Shown here one piece after another: positions 22,105 through 34,474 of a stretch of DNA of 64,000 nucleotides. A model generated the notes under the pieces. That model was not told where the DNA came from. It made no database searches and saw nothing but the letters and a program-made list of their open reading frames with translations. Origin of the DNA: Loripinus fragilis. Lineage: Eukaryota > Mollusca > Bivalvia > Lucinida > Lucinidae. The position numbers were made by a program, and so were the translations under genes. Every line of letters starts with the position of its first letter. Position 1 is the stretch's first letter. The stretch spans positions 30,486,690 through 30,550,689 of the forward strand of contig OZ026530.1 of NCBI GenBank assembly GCA_964019695.1. The letters run 5' to 3'.

Positions 22105-22290
22105 CGGGAGTCAGTGGCTCAGTGGTAGAGTGCTTGACTCGAGACAGAGGCGCCGCGGTTCCGAGCCTCAAAGGCGTCACTGCGCAAGACATATAATCCT
22201 GGCTTAGTACTGGTTCAGTCCACGAAGACCCATCCCTACATTACTGAAAGATTGTTGATGGGCCGTAAAGAATCAAATCAAACAAACAAA
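22105..22290 (+). mobile_element. SINE-1, copy with 12-bp TSD
   Basis: The tRNA-like head has TGGCTCAGTGGTAGAGTG (A box) and GGTTCCGAGCC (B box). The body ends with AAAGATTGTTGATGGGCCGT and a CAAACAAACAAA tail. TACACAGCATTT flanks it exactly at 22093-22104 and 22291-22302. Other copies lie at 32836-33040 and 56731-56931, with tails at 26130-26240 and 28360-28412. Confidence 0.85.
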
Positions 22291-22440
22291 TACACAGCAT
22301 TTTACATGTCGAATCGAGGGTTCGCTGTAACTACCTTCATTCATTATAATAAATGATACCATTGTTAAGCTTTTATCTTTGAAACGTAGAAGAAAATCGG
22401 TATATTACCATTAATTATTTTCGACCAAAACATATGGCCA

Positions 22441-22501
22441 CGTATGTTGTGGGTACTCAAAAGACCCGTCTCAATGAGACGTTTCTTTTGAGCGCCCATG
22501 T
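22441..22501. repeat. Conserved hairpin element H, copy 2
   Basis: GTTGTGGGTACTCAAAAGAC then CCGTCTCAATGAGACG, then TTTCTTTTGAGCGCCCA. It differs from copy 1 by a few compensated or tolerated changes. It is ~600 bp from copy 1, with SINE-1 between them. Confidence 0.75.
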
Positions 22502-23134
22502 AGGTCAGCATTTTTTCCCCAAAACTATGCTTTCAGGACAGGTAAGTTTGATCTTTTTCGCCCAGGCTGTAAGGATAATTAATGCAGAGGATAGAGTGCA
22601 AATGAACAGAGAATTAAATTATTTAGTCTATGGGAAATGGAAAATTGGATTTCTGGCGCGGCAGTCGGACACGGCAGCACGGTGCGGTCATGGCTTTCAT
22701 AACCAGTCATCTTTGACCCGAGTAAGTGACGTGTGACCGCGTGACATATGTAAATACACCCTTACGGACCAATCGTTGCGGCCTTTCTTGGTAGAACTTG
22801 GGAGAATATGAAAACCTGGATCGATATGTCAAGTATCATTCGGAACGCTTCGGTCATCTCCATTCAGTTTGTATTGGAAACCCAATCGATCTAAAAATAG
22901 TGACGCGTGACCATGAACGTGACATACACTAAATATAGAAACATTCGCCAGAGGGCGCAGTTCTTTTAGAAAACACACTTAATTCCAAAATTCTCTAAAT
23001 CTATGCTAAATGAAAACTCATCCTAACCGAGATTATCAATGAAAGCAATATCTTAAAGTAACAGTAAAGAAATCAAGCATGAAAATGACCTCGATTTTTC
23101 AGTTTATGCGGTAATTCGTTTATTTAGTATTATA
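22502..23134. other. Non-coding, no recognised feature
   Basis: The 100-codon frame beginning at 22434 overlaps hairpin H and has no family signature. No further feature is supported. Confidence 0.45.
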
Positions 23135-23310
23135 GATATAAGTAGCCCACTTTGCTCACTGGGTAATTTTCCATGCTATTTTGTCGTCTGCTGATATTTT
23201 TAATCAACATTTTTAAAAAGAAGTCTTTCGGGAATACCATCTGAGTGTCCACCCTTTTTGGATCCAAATCTGTTTGCAAATGTTATCAGCAGACGACAGT
23301 TAATGAGAGC
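23135..23310 (+). repeat. Dispersed repeat D, copy 2
   Basis: Same family as 20285-20450. GTCGTCTGCTGATATTT near the start is matched by ATCAGCAGACGAC near the end, which gives inverted ends. Confidence 0.65.
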
Positions 23311-23760
23311 TCACTACAATAAGAAAAATAAAGTCTAGCTTTGATTACTTCCATATTCTTCATTTCTTATAAAAATCAAACAACCAGTCTAAAAACAAAC
23401 TAAGCCATATAAGTGTATATCTGAGTAATGAATTGCACATTGAAAGTGTATTGAATTCTCTAAGACTAGTTCAACAGGTAAAAGAAAATTTGATCTGGAA
23501 CCAGAGAGATTTTTACCTGCTAGACAGACTAATGGCTATTTTATGGCCCTTGTTCAGCTGCGCTTGACCAGAAGAGTAATTGAAATCATGTTTATGATGA
23601 TAAGTCTAACTGTACCTGATTCCTCAGCAGTGAGAAAAAATCAGGGGCTTTGGGTCTGATTGTCCTTTGCAAAGCCCCTACTTTTACCAATATTCTCTGA
23701 GAGTGTCTAACGGTTCACCAAATTAGCCCATCTAATCAATTTGCCATGCTTTCTGCAGAC

Positions 23761-23925
23761 CACATTTATTTCCAGGAGAAATTGTAGAAATGGGCTGTTT
23801 ATGGCCAGTTATACAATATGGGTAATGTCATTAGAAAAGGTGTGAACAGCAAAAGCTCAGACCAGCCTGCACATCCATACAGTATGATCATACCTTGAAA
23901 ATTATATTATGGAAAGTTTCAGCTA
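23761..23925 (+). repeat. 165-bp direct repeat, copy 1
   Basis: Identical to 24314-24478 except for one base (ATGTCATTAG versus ATGGCATTAG). The outer flanks differ. It includes the recurrent motif CAGACCAGCCTGCACATCCA. Confidence 0.9.
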
Positions 23926-24313
23926 ATTTAAAAACTTCCTACACACAAAATTTCAACAATTTAGCTATTCTCTGAAGCTGAGCAAGCTGGTCGGCCTGAT
24001 TACATACAGTTTTTCTCGCGCCAAGGCTCATCACGATGCCCATTTAGTGGTGTTTTAGATGAAGTTTCTTCTCACGACTGTTCACTAAATAGTCCAGATA
24101 CCCAATCTGATACTCTGATCAGACTACAAATGCTCTGACTGACCAGTCTTCACTTGGCATTTAGAATAATACAAGTATGGTTCAAATCACCCAGTGTTTT
24201 GCAAATGGGACGTTTGTCTTGTGCTGTCAAAAATGCAAATCGTTTGGACACAGATCAGGTCCAACAAAATGCTGGGACCTAATCAGACTCAATCAATTTA
24301 TTCATTTTTTTTT

Positions 24314-24478
24314 CACATTTATTTCCAGGAGAAATTGTAGAAATGGGCTGTTTATGGCCAGTTATACAATATGGGTAATGGCATTAGAAAAGGTGTGAAC
24401 AGCAAAAGCTCAGACCAGCCTGCACATCCATACAGTATGATCATACCTTGAAAATTATATTATGGAAAGTTTCAGCTA
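24314..24478 (+). repeat. 165-bp direct repeat, copy 2
   Basis: Second copy, 553 bp downstream of the first. It is directly preceded by CAATTTATTCATTTTTTTT, also present at 19471, which suggests a T-rich junction. Confidence 0.9.
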
Positions 24479-25150
24479 TGTATGACCAAGTATATAATGA
24501 CCGTCGGGTCGTCCAGTTTCACCCCTCAATGCGTTCGAATAATACCTGATTCGACAGTTCTTGTCAGAAAAAGTTAATACTCACGCGTATTTGGGCCTCG
24601 CCGCGAGAAAACCCGTCTCCGGTGGTTTTCGAACAACACAGGAGCAGACCAGCCTGCGCATTCGCGCAGTCTGATCAGCGCCTTTGTTGTTCGCATTTGG
24701 AAAGTACAATATGTACACTTGCTACTGATAAAATTTTATTTTTCTAACTAGTCTCTGTAGCTGAGCAAGCCGGTTTGAATCTCACTTTGTCGGTAACCCC
24801 GAAGACAGGTTTTCTCACGTCGAGGCCCATTTAATGTCTATCACGTCACCTACGTATTATTTAAGCTGGACGTCTGCCACTAATGTCCATGGTTAAGCTA
24901 TGTACGCTGAAAGTTTGATTATTAAACTATTTGTATAATGTATTTACGTGTAAGTAAATGCCTTGATGTGCCTGCACACGTTCGCAGGCTGATTACTGCA
25001 TCTGCTTTCCCACTTGTTTTCACATTACACATCGTTCTAGTATGGTGCGTTTTGCCTTACAGTCAATGTTTTCTGGTTTTGAATTACCAAACCAATATGA
25101 TAGTAGAAAAAGTATTAAACTATGGGCTAAAAAATTCTGCCACAGTTCCA
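24479..25150. other. Non-coding with short repeat fragments
   Basis: Carries the recurrent motif AGCAGACCAGCCTGCGCATT with GCGCAGTCTGATCAGCGCC at 24645-24690, and a CTGTAGCTGAGCAAGCCGGT segment (24763) resembling 23975. No gene. Confidence 0.5.
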
Positions 25151-25375
25151 TACTTTCGTTGAGATTGTTCATGAAATAATTTCTACAGACATTCTCCTCT
25201 CCTTCGCTGAATCATCCAAGAAGGATTGTTGTCAGTTACAAGCGAATGTATGTGCACTGGTTAACCGCTTGTCCCAAATATGTGGTTAGGGAAACTGACC
25301 CTCCCGCCATGACGATAGCTGTTGACTTGGACGTAAAGCAACAATACAAACACACACAGAGACAAAAGCCCACAG
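25151..25375 (+). mobile_element. SINE-2, 5'-truncated copy
   Basis: Matches the body and tail of 47632-47962 from CATACTTTCGT through GTTGACTTGGACGTAAAGCA and an ACAAACACAC tail. The tRNA-like head is missing. Confidence 0.75.
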
Positions 25376-25698
25376 TAAACAGAATCTTAGGACGAACTCC
25401 CCAGAGTACACCCCGGCGAACAAGAAGGGTTGAAACATCACCAGATCGACGTTGATGCGTGCCAGTACTTAAAAGATATGCTATTCAAAGTCTGTTTATA
25501 TGACTCAATTTTCAAAGTAAGAAGTTGCTGCTAACGTTATCATTTTATTAAGAGAGTCATTGGAGGCATATTGTTGTCGTCTTGTGAGCAAAATCTCTGG
25601 TGTATGTTTGTGAAGGCTAGTCAGCGAATGCTCTCGTTAACGCCCGTTTTGTTTGTTTGTTTGTGTTGAAGCTTTACCTCCAAATCAACAATTTAAGT

Positions 25699-25935
25699 GA
25701 GCCGCAACATGTGATTTCCAACAATGTAGCATTTTGACAAGTGTAGACTCAGACGAGCCTGTCTAGCCTCCTTTTAAGCTTAAACACTCCAAATGATGTT
25801 CGGTCAGTAGCTCAACACTCAAAGAATATTCAAGCGACTAGCAAAGGCTCTGATCAGACTGCGCGTATGCGCAGGCTGATCGGAGCCTTTGCTGGTCGCA
25901 CATACCACATTGTTGGAAATCTCATATCGCGGCTC
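25699..25935 (+). mobile_element. MITE family M1, copy 2
   Basis: Ends GAGCCGCAACATGTGATTTC and GAAATCTCATATCGCGGCTC. The core hairpin GGCTCTGATCAGACTGCGCG with CGCAGGCTGATCGGAGCC is nearly perfect. Confidence 0.85.
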
Positions 25936-26029
25936 AAGTAATGTTTAGGCGCATTCCGGTCTTCAACCATTACGAAGCAGCTGCAATAAGCGTTTGCCCA
26001 ATGCTACAACACTATGACTCTGGTGAGTC

Positions 26030-26100
26030 ACTAATTAGCAATCCTTCGATCCTCAGTTTAACACTCTACCAAATTATTGAACTATTGCGCTTCTTACGTC
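26030..26100 (-). pseudogene. tRNA-like SINE head remnant
   Basis: On the minus strand it contains TAGTTCAATAATTTGGTAGA followed by ACTGAGGATCGAAGG, resembling tRNA A and B boxes. It is too degenerate for a working tRNA. Confidence 0.4.
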
Positions 26101-26129
26101 CATTTGTGCAATATGACGTCATGGGTACA

Positions 26130-26240
26130 AGGGCTCCCTTTTGTAGCTTGGGTGAAACCCAAGAGAAACATGTTTGGTCCCTTACAACTGTAAGATTGTT
26201 AAGGGGACGTAAAGAATCAAATCAAACAAACAAACAAAGA
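26130..26240 (+). mobile_element. SINE-1 tail fragment
   Basis: ACTGTAAGATTGTTAAGGGG then ACGTAAAGAATCAAATCAAA and CAAACAAACAAA, matching the 3' end of SINE-1. Confidence 0.65.
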
Positions 26241-26341
26241 CGCATGGATGTGTCCAATTTGTTTTCAATGAGTTGCTGGTCAAATTGCAATTAAAAGCCT
26301 GTTCTAAGTAAAGAGTACAGACCTGGTTATGCAATATTAAT

Positions 26342-26565
26342 GAAACGCGACATGAGATTTCCTACAACGTGCCATGTGCTACTAGTAAAGGCTCAGCCTG
26401 CGCGTATGCGCAGTCTGATCCGAGCCTTTACTAGTAGCCTGACTATTCTAAGACTGTTAAGCTACTGACTGAACAGCATTTGGTGTAACTGTTTCTAAGC
26501 TTAGATGGATACGACACAGGCTGGTCTGAGTCTATTCACGTCAAAATGCTACAGTGTTACGGCTC
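26342..26565 (-). mobile_element. MITE family M1, copy 3
   Basis: The same element in inverse orientation: the core hairpin lies near the left end and the GTCTGAGTCTATTC segment near the right. A lone end fragment (GTGACATGTGATTTCCAACA) sits at 26686. Confidence 0.75.
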
Positions 26566-26719
26566 TTTTATTCTTAGTCCGTTTGTCCCGGGTAGATTTC
26601 TTCACAAAATTATTAACTCAATTTAATGAATCTTGCATTTTCGGCTGCTGGGACGTTTATAAATAGTTGACAGAAAATGAGTAGTGACATGTGATTTCCA
26701 ACAATGTGTAATTCTTAAT

Positions 26720-27115
26720 AGTGCATCTAAAAAGTGTCTGTGGGCAAAAATGAAATGCTCTTGACGTCGTCAAAACCACAATAGAAAAACAAGTGTGGTT
26801 TTGATCCCGGACAGATGTACTCGTAGAATACTCGGTCTATTAATTGTTTTAGTTTTTTTTACTCTGTGGGATTTTTATAGATGATAAATTATAAAAAATG
26901 GGATCTTGAAGGTTTCTGTAGCCAAAATTTGAAATATACTGGACATCGTCAATAGCGCAAAAACTTGTCCCTTGTCTAATATGTTTTCTAGGGCCTGATA
27001 TTTTGGCTACTTTTTTAAAAGAATCAAAAGGTATTAAAGATCTTAATGTGCATTTTTAAGAACACCCAATAATGAACATGCGATCAAGTCTTCTTTGTGA
27101 TATTTGCATATAGCC
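26720..27115. other. Non-coding, no recognised feature
   Basis: AT-rich, no supported gene. Confidence 0.45.
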
Positions 27116-27117
27116 CC

Positions 27118-28172
27118 TATTCCACACAGACCACAAATCCCCCAAATCATCAAGAATCGATAAAAGTTAGGATTCGTTGAGAACGTTTATTTTCCAACCG
27201 ATTCATGATGTTCTACGATTCAGTAACGAAACGGGTATGAAACGGTTGTGAATATTGGCGGGATTCAACTGAATCGCCATGATACTGTGGCGAATTCACA
27301 ACGATGTGCAATTGCCTATTTGGAAATACTGACATAAATTAAAGAATCATTCACGAATGAGTTAAGAATATGCCGAATGCATGCACTAATTGGGTACGAA
27401 TTAATCACGGAAATCGCGCCTATTCTTGACAATGCGCGAAACTTTCTCTCACGACGGTGTAATAAAGGCCCTATCCATGCTTCGGGCATCAGTTCCAAAA
27501 TGAATGATCCTTGTATATTAGCTGTAGAAAAGATCCTGCAACTTGAATGTCGAAAACAGAACTCTACTTATATAGCTAGAAGAAACCCATTTCGTTAAAG
27601 TCGAAAGGCTCTGGCCCTGACTATTTGACCTGGAATAATTGCTAGTTCACCATTGAAAATCACCAGCCAGGAGTTACTGACTGATCCCGATTGTGCACCT
27701 GAATCTGTCACATCTGTTTCAACTTCTGGGGCTGGTTCACACGCACATAATGGGGAAGTTACTCTAAGGGGACCACCTTCTGCTATCTCGTCCTCGGTTT
27801 ATATGCTTGTCTCAATCTCCCGAATCCCCAAAAATGAGTTAAGAGTACCTACGAACACCTTAGAACGCCTCCGAATCGATCACGATTCAGTTTCGATGTC
27901 TAAGAATGTACCGAATCAAGAACGATTGTTCAAAATCGGGGAATTCAAGGCAAACGTTTTGAACATTTCAAAACTTTTGAAACGATAGACTTATGAAATG
28001 CAAGAACAGTTTTTATAAATTATCCTCATTATACTAGTCCACAAACAGTTTATGGCATTGACGTAAGGTTAAATCCTAAGTAAGATATTAACAAACCGAT
28101 TCCGTTTCAGCCACGACTTCCAAAAATTGTCATTTGGTGGGCATTCGTAGGATTTATGGTCAGTGTGGAATA
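27118..28172. mobile_element. TIR element, 1055 bp, probably non-autonomous
   Basis: The left end TATTCCACACAGACCACAAA and the reverse complement of the right end, TATTCCACACTGACCATAAA, give a ~24-bp TIR. Interior stretches such as GAATCGAT...GATTCAG and GAACGATTGTTC are repetitive. A 111-codon frame (27653-27988) and a 73-codon frame (27377-27598) lie inside, but neither resembles a known transposase. They could be exons or relics. Confidence 0.65.
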
Positions 28173-28359
28173 AACACTCATACACTTTGGTCGCGATACT
28201 TGGTACCGGATTCCGGGCGTTGGTGCCGGCTTTTATTTCTCAATTGCAGAGCTTTGCATATTTCCAATGCTCTCCAGGTCATGTGAAAACTCTTTGACTG
28301 CGGAGTCTTGATAATTGTCAATGTGCTTCTTAAAATGCAGAAGAAGCCACGGAAAACGT

Positions 28360-28412
28360 CCCTATATAACTGAAGGATTGTTGATGGGACGTAAGGGATC
28401 AAATCTAATAAT
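28360..28412 (+). mobile_element. SINE-1 tail fragment
   Basis: CTGAAGGATTGTTGATGGGA and CGTAAGGGATCAAATC match the SINE-1 3' end. Confidence 0.6.
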
Positions 28413-30145
28413 TTAATGGAAAAAGTGAGGAAAGCGAATTGCATTGCGTCGAAATCTCTTCAACTGCAGTTACAGGTATTGAATTATGATGTGAATATGG
28501 TAGCAGTTGTTCCCCGTCGTTTCTTTGTGCTATTCGAACAATTAAGGACAAGGTATGATTTCCTTTTCATGCGTATAAATGTGCTCGGAATCACATCAGT
28601 AAAGCACTAATGAACAGTGTCATGAGTTAAGGCAAAAAGCGGACAAAGAGAGAGCTGGTTCCTTTTCTTTGTTTGTCTTCCTGATGTCATGGTATGCGAT
28701 TTGCTATTCAGCCTAGTATTGTTTTTGCCGTGGCCCGTGGCTCTTCACGTAGCAGCGTAGTTTTGGGAACAATGCCTATAATATATCGGACCCAATATTC
28801 ATACTGGTTCTGAGATAATATTGACTATAGAATTTTACACTAACGTTAGGCTATAATATATCCTTAAGGATGTAACGTTATACCTAGACTAGATTTATAT
28901 TAACAAGTTGAGCTTTTAAAAAAGAATTCTGCAAAGGCCAATTGGCCTGGCGTCAAGGCAGGTATTTTTTGAAAGTTTCAAATAACTTATATCCATTTTA
29001 CAATGCAAGAAAGATTTCTTTAGGATAAGGGAAATCTTGCCAAACTTGCCTGTTCTCTCTGACTTACACCCAGGGGGGGGGGGGGTATTCTAATGTTTTC
29101 CTCATATGTAAGCCCGGGCCCAGCATCAACCGTTCACCCCAAAAAATATCACGAATATCAAGCACCCCAAAAAATATTCCAATTCTGTACCTTGACCATA
29201 AAAAACCTAAAATGCATAGAAATGACCCTAAAACTAGCCCAATTTTGGGAAATTGGGCTGACCCCCAAAAATATCCACAAAATCTTCAATTCTTTATACC
29301 CCAAAACCATTCATTTTTTCTGAAAACCCTTAAAAATATTGAAATTGATTATTCAGAATCTCGAGACCCCCCAAAATAGCCCGAGCCTACGTATGTGTGA
29401 AAATATCAGAGTACCCCCTGGGGTCTTACCCAACACTTTAAGGCCCTAAAAAAATGAAAGTGCTTTAGCAATGAAAATATGCTGATTTTTTTTCAGAAAC
29501 CAAGGGACAGATCAACCCTCCCACTTTAAAGATTTTAGAGAGGGGATATAATAAGGCATTAAGTCCTGGAGATGCTCTGCCATATTTTAATAATTTGTAT
29601 GATTGTCATCTATTTTTGTCCAGGGCCCGAAATTTGTGGACCCAGATCAGACTTCTAATAGAGTAAACTGATCAGGGTTCAGAATCTTGAGGCATTGGAT
29701 GCTAGACAAAATGCTGAAACACTTATCTTTAAACAAGAAAAATGAAACATATTGCTTAGGAATAGTCAATTAATAACCATTCTCCTTTAGGGGCAGTCTG
29801 ATCTGGATCCACAATGTTTGCTCATACTTGTTTGCAAACATATCAGAAGAACAGAATAAAAAAAAATGAAGAGCAGTATTCTTAGTTGAACATAAACATG
29901 CTAAAAAATAAAAGCAAAAACCTGTGTAAGTAAGCCTTGCAAACAACATCATGCTTAAAAAATAGAGTAGCATCTTTGGCACCGCATGCACAATTTGACT
30001 TCCACATATTAGACCTATGGCTTCCAAATCTGAAAGGATCGAAGTCATGACTCTCTGTTTCAAAAAGTTAGTGCAAGCACTCCCTAGTGCATCAAAACTC
30101 TATAAATTAAGCATAAATAGTGTTTGAATTTTTTTTTATATATAT
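28413..30145. other. Non-coding; G-run and CCCCAAAA-rich segment
   Basis: No gene is supported. A 14-base G run at about 29072-29085 is followed by ~330 bp rich in CCCCAAAAAAT-like phrases (29130-29400), perhaps a degenerate element beginning in a homopolymer. Confidence 0.45.
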
Positions 30146-30147
30146 TT

Positions 30148-30670
30148 ATTACCCAACCGTAATTGTTTATTTTTTGCTATGTCATGAGTCACTGAACTAT
30201 TGACCAGGCAATATTTTCGACTTTTGACTGGCACTTTACCATGGCCAGGTTTTCCACTTTCCTGTTAAAAACACACAGGCGCTTATCAGCGTACGCAACG
30301 ACGATGCGCGTACGGTTCGTTTATTAAAGGAGACGTTATGCAACAATGGTGTCAATGAGGCAGGGTTGGCAGCTTTAAACACCAATAACTCTGTTGTTTA
30401 TGGTCAGAAACATAAATAATGGGTACTAGTTTCGTAGTTAGAACGAGCGGAACATTTTGAGACCAAGATTGAGCAGATTTGGTGAAATTTTCTATTTTGC
30501 AACAGAACCAAAACCGCATCGTCTATAGCAACTCCATTCAAAGAACGCTGCTAAGTTTGGGTTGGGAAAAAAAGTTATTTCATGGCTGTTTGTAGTAAAG
30601 TCAAACTACTATCCCTCGGTACCGTGGACGACCCGATGCACTATTGAACTCGGCCTTTTGCCTCGTGTAT
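30148..30670 (+). mobile_element. Foldback family K, single arm
   Basis: Corresponds to one arm of the palindrome cluster at 48049-49685: TATTACCCAACCG, GTCATGAGTCACTGAACTAT, CACACAGGCGCTTATC, ACGATGCGCGTACGGTTCGT, TTTTGAGACCAA and CTCGGTACCGTGGACGACCC all recur there. Confidence 0.75.
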
Positions 30671-31570
30671 AATAGATATTGGTTTTCAGTCGAGAAATTA
30701 AGCTTTTCGTTAGCTGCATATAGTTATGAGTCTACAAATCCCTGATAAAGTGGCTTCAACATAATACCATTTATCAAATTAGAATAAATAATATATATAT
30801 ATTTAACCTTATTTACTAAAACAAATACTAGTAGGGTATAATTCCCCTATAAATTGATTTTAAGTGGTTTTCGGTGTTTTTCTGTGGTTTTCGGTTAGTA
30901 CAATGTACGTGGTTTTCTGTAATATACACGGATCGGTTTGTTAGTTCCATCATGGTCAAACTTGGCTATGGACTTTGTGTAAAATGGAAGTAAAAATAGT
31001 TAGGGTCTTAAAGCCCACCCCAGCCACCGAGTGCTAACCTACACATTTTTTCAAAATTCATCATAGGTCGGGATTTATTATAAATAATTTTAATATAAAA
31101 TCATCGAAAAGACTAAATGCAATTAGTGGATCATTAAAAATGATAATAAATAATACTATTTGGCATTTTTTCAGGGATCGCAGGAGTGTTGGGAGGGGGT
31201 CTGAAAGCCCCAGTCAAGTTAATCATGTTGACTTTAAGGATGTTTATTTGAAATTGGAGGAGTCTATAAACAATATTATCAAACAAACTGAAAATATAAG
31301 ATAACTGAAGTAAATGTAGGGGAGACCAGGGCTAGTACAGCCTCGGCGTATGTTCGGCATATTTAGCATGGAGCTGGGAACATATTTGGACATCACTTGT
31401 GACGATGTGATTGATTGTATATCCTGATTATAGTAGTTTTTTTTTACAAAAGCGGGCGGGTAATTCACGGAATCATGGACAATCCACTGCATCACAATAT
31501 CCTTAAATTTTACATTTAGTTCGAATAGAGGTGTGACTGACATCCGAATCGATACCTTCTGAACTTATTT
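30671..31570. other. Non-coding, no recognised feature
   Basis: AT-rich. The 99-codon minus frame at 31244-31543 has no family signature. Confidence 0.4.
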
Positions 31571-32829
31571 ATCATATGACGTCGCGTCTGGGAGTGAAAT
31601 AACGCCATGCAATAAAATCAATAAACCAGTATAGGGATCAAACCTGTTTTTCTATGCATTAATATCTTCTGGGCTCCGAGGGTGATATTGACCCCCGAGG
31701 GGTCTAGCAGATGTTAGTGTATCATAAAACCAAGTTTGATCGTTTTTATTGCATAAAGTCATTTTGTCACTTGAAAACTTTGGAAAAACGCTTCGTAAAG
31801 TTCATTTTTGTATTACTATAATGGCGCGCACAAGCGTGGAGGATTCTAAGGTTTTGAAAACGCCTGTTCCAGAGCAAAGATTTACGTCATCGTTACGTCA
31901 TTAATTACGTTCATTTTTATCAAATAGAACTATGGCCCGACTTAACTGGTCAGTTGTGGTTCTTGATCACCTAAATAATCGATAAGTCAATTGTCCCCCT
32001 TACACCGTGGTCACTATATCGCGAAATCGATTGTATCTGAGTCCAGGCATCGATGGTATTCGACTCGCATCGATGATATTGCTGTTCAGTATTGGTACTG
32101 AGAGGGTACCCAGTTATACCATCTGAATATTTAACCGGAATTGTTGGATGGATTTTTCATTTATGTAACATAAAATGTGCTCATAAAATCTGTTTCAAAT
32201 TGGAGTATGCATGCTCAACTAATGGGTTTTTCATCTTAAAATGTAATACACCATGTATGTCCACTATTTGTATGTTCTGAATTGAGTCTTAAAACAGCTC
32301 TTGAGTACGTTAATACGACGTGAGAAAAAATGTCTAGGGGGGTTGCAAACGACAAAGGTGCAGACCAGCCTGCGCATCCGCACTGATTAAGAAATAACAC
32401 AGCGTCACCAAACAAGGCCGTCGGCGGCGGTACGGTCGATTGGCCATGACGGCGGCACCTTACTGTTGATGACGTCAATTTTTGTGACGGCCCAGAATGC
32501 GTATATGTAAAGTACCAAAGCCGTGCGTCAACAGCACGTGAACTGCCTGACTAATACATGGGTTTTTGCCGGTTTTAAAAATGGCTGTTAAAAGCGTGCG
32601 ACACGGCTTTTTATGCAATAAAAGTGGTTTACAGATTTTCCCAAAACGTTATGACGTCTATAGCAGCGTATTTTTGGCGTATAAACGCTAGGATTTTACT
32701 ATGTGAGTGACGTTAAAAGCGTCATTTTATAACGTTTCCCGAAAATCTATAAACCGCTAGTGGTTTAATTTTAACGATTTTAATGCATTGCATTATTTCG
32801 CTCCCAGAGGCGACGGCACGTCATATGAG
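31571..32829. mobile_element. Foldback/TIR element L, ~1.26 kb
   Basis: The left end is CATATGACGTCGCGTCTGGG then AGTGAAATAACGCCATGCAA. The right end is its imperfect complement, TTGCATTATTTCGCTCCCAG...GACGGCACGTCATATG. AAACCACTAGTGG-type sequence and a TTTTGCGTCA...TGACGTTAAAA-like palindrome lie inside the right arm. A partial relative is at 53020-53215. Confidence 0.65.
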
Positions 32830-32835
32830 AAAGTA

Positions 32836-33040
32836 TTAGGGAGCGCAGTGGCTCAGTGGTAGAGTGCTTGACTCGAGACAGGGGAGCCCCAGTACAGGTT
32901 CGAGCCTCACCGGCGTCACTGCGTTGTGGTCCTTGAGCAAGACATTTTTAGCCTGGCTTAGTACTGGTTCAACCCAGGAATACCCGTCCCTGTTTAACTG
33001 AAAGATTGTGGATGAGGCGTAAAGAATCAAATAAAAAAAA
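32836..33040 (+). mobile_element. SINE-1, copy with 13-bp TSD
   Basis: Head TGGCTCAGTGGTAGAGTG and GGTTCGAGCCTC, tail AAAGATTGTGGATGAGGCGT and A-rich. ATATGAGAAAGTA flanks it at 32823-32835 and 33041-33053. It landed in the right edge of element L, so it is younger than L. Confidence 0.88.
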
Positions 33041-33053
33041 ATATGAGAAAGTA

Positions 33054-34474
33054 CCGTAATTAATTATTTGGACAATTGGGTTAGTATGTTACCCACTCCA
33101 TTTTTCATTCATTTGGGTATTGAAAATGTTAATTGGGTATTCAACAATTCTAATAACTATTTTTTGGAGTGTTTTACGTTTTCAATTGGTTGTTTGTGTT
33201 ATGGTTAAAACTTTACCTACAAACTGATCATGTTGATACGTTTTATGTCTTATTGCTGCTGTGTACTTATCGTGTTGCTCAAAATTGAATTTGTTCTCTC
33301 AGATCAACGGCGTAGCCAGAACGCTGAAAAAATTACTCTCATCAAAGGGAGACTACTGAGCAATGATTCTCTTAAATCGTGTCCCTTTTCAAATGGGAAC
33401 TTCTCTTAAAGGAAAGAATTAGCTGGAAATAGTTGAGCCCCCCCCCCCCCACCTGGAAAATATTAAATCTCCTCTGGATCCTTGGAAAAGTATACTTTTC
33501 TCTGTAATAATACCGTTGGACCCCGCTGTAAACTGTAAAATAGTTTAGGACTATAAAAAAAATGTTGTCCAGACTTTTTTTGCCATCGGTAGGTCTCTCG
33601 ATCACCCGGTTTTAGGACCGAAATTCAGCCCCATTCCCAATGCCAAATAGTATGTTATTTCCCAATTCAACAAAAAAAAAAATCCCCATTTGACAAAAAA
33701 AAACTTTTTGGGGGTTCTCCATCTTTATTTCATATAATACAAATACAGAACATATTGTTACATATTTACAATTTCACATAATAATAATAATAATAGAATA
33801 CAATCACAATTACTTCTTTTTCTCTCCTTTCTCATAGTACACTAATAAACATTCATTATAGCAGTTTAATTATTGGAATCAATCTAGCAATGGAAATGTC
33901 ATACATAAGGACGATGTCAAATGTTCCCAATTTTAGTCAAAACGCCGCTAATTTTCCCAATTCCATGGGCCCCTGCCCCATTCCCAAAAAAGGGGTGTGA
34001 GAGCCCTAGTTGGGCCTGGACCCCTTCCCCCCCCCCTGAAAAAATCCTGGATCCGCGCATGCAAATTCCTTCCTTTATAGTATGGAAAATCACATTAAGT
34101 GATCTCCCTTGAATGTTACTATTTTTATTACGCACGTGCGTAGGCAGATCATATTGAATGCAGGACCTGTTTAAGATAGGAAGTGAGTATGATCAGGAAA
34201 TACCACAATCACAACTGCAGACAAACCCGTGGCATCGTGAGAAAGAACCACACAAGAATATCAAGACATCAGGAAGACAAACAAAGCATTGCAACCAGCT
34301 CTCTCTTCCCCATCGAGATAATTGCATAGCTAGAATGGACACAAAGTAACAAACAACAAAACATAGAACAATTACAGAATCTCACAATGGGAGTTACAAT
34401 CAACAACGACTCAACAACAACAGAACCGCCGCCTAAGAACGGACAGCAGCCAAAGCCACTGGGGCCTTAAAGTA
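33054..34474. other. Non-coding; repeat fragments and homopolymers
   Basis: Contains pieces of element G (33300-33430 and, inverted, 34077-34142), a 14-base C run at 33439, an (ATA)n stretch at 33780 and a C run at 34028. The terminal motif AAAAATCCTGGATCCGCGCATGC (34040-34062) recurs inverted at 46570 and 56550. No gene. Confidence 0.5.

Noticed and set aside
25941..26294. 117-codon plus frame as a gene
   Set aside because: Its 3' third is SINE-1 tail and its middle is an antisense tRNA-like remnant.
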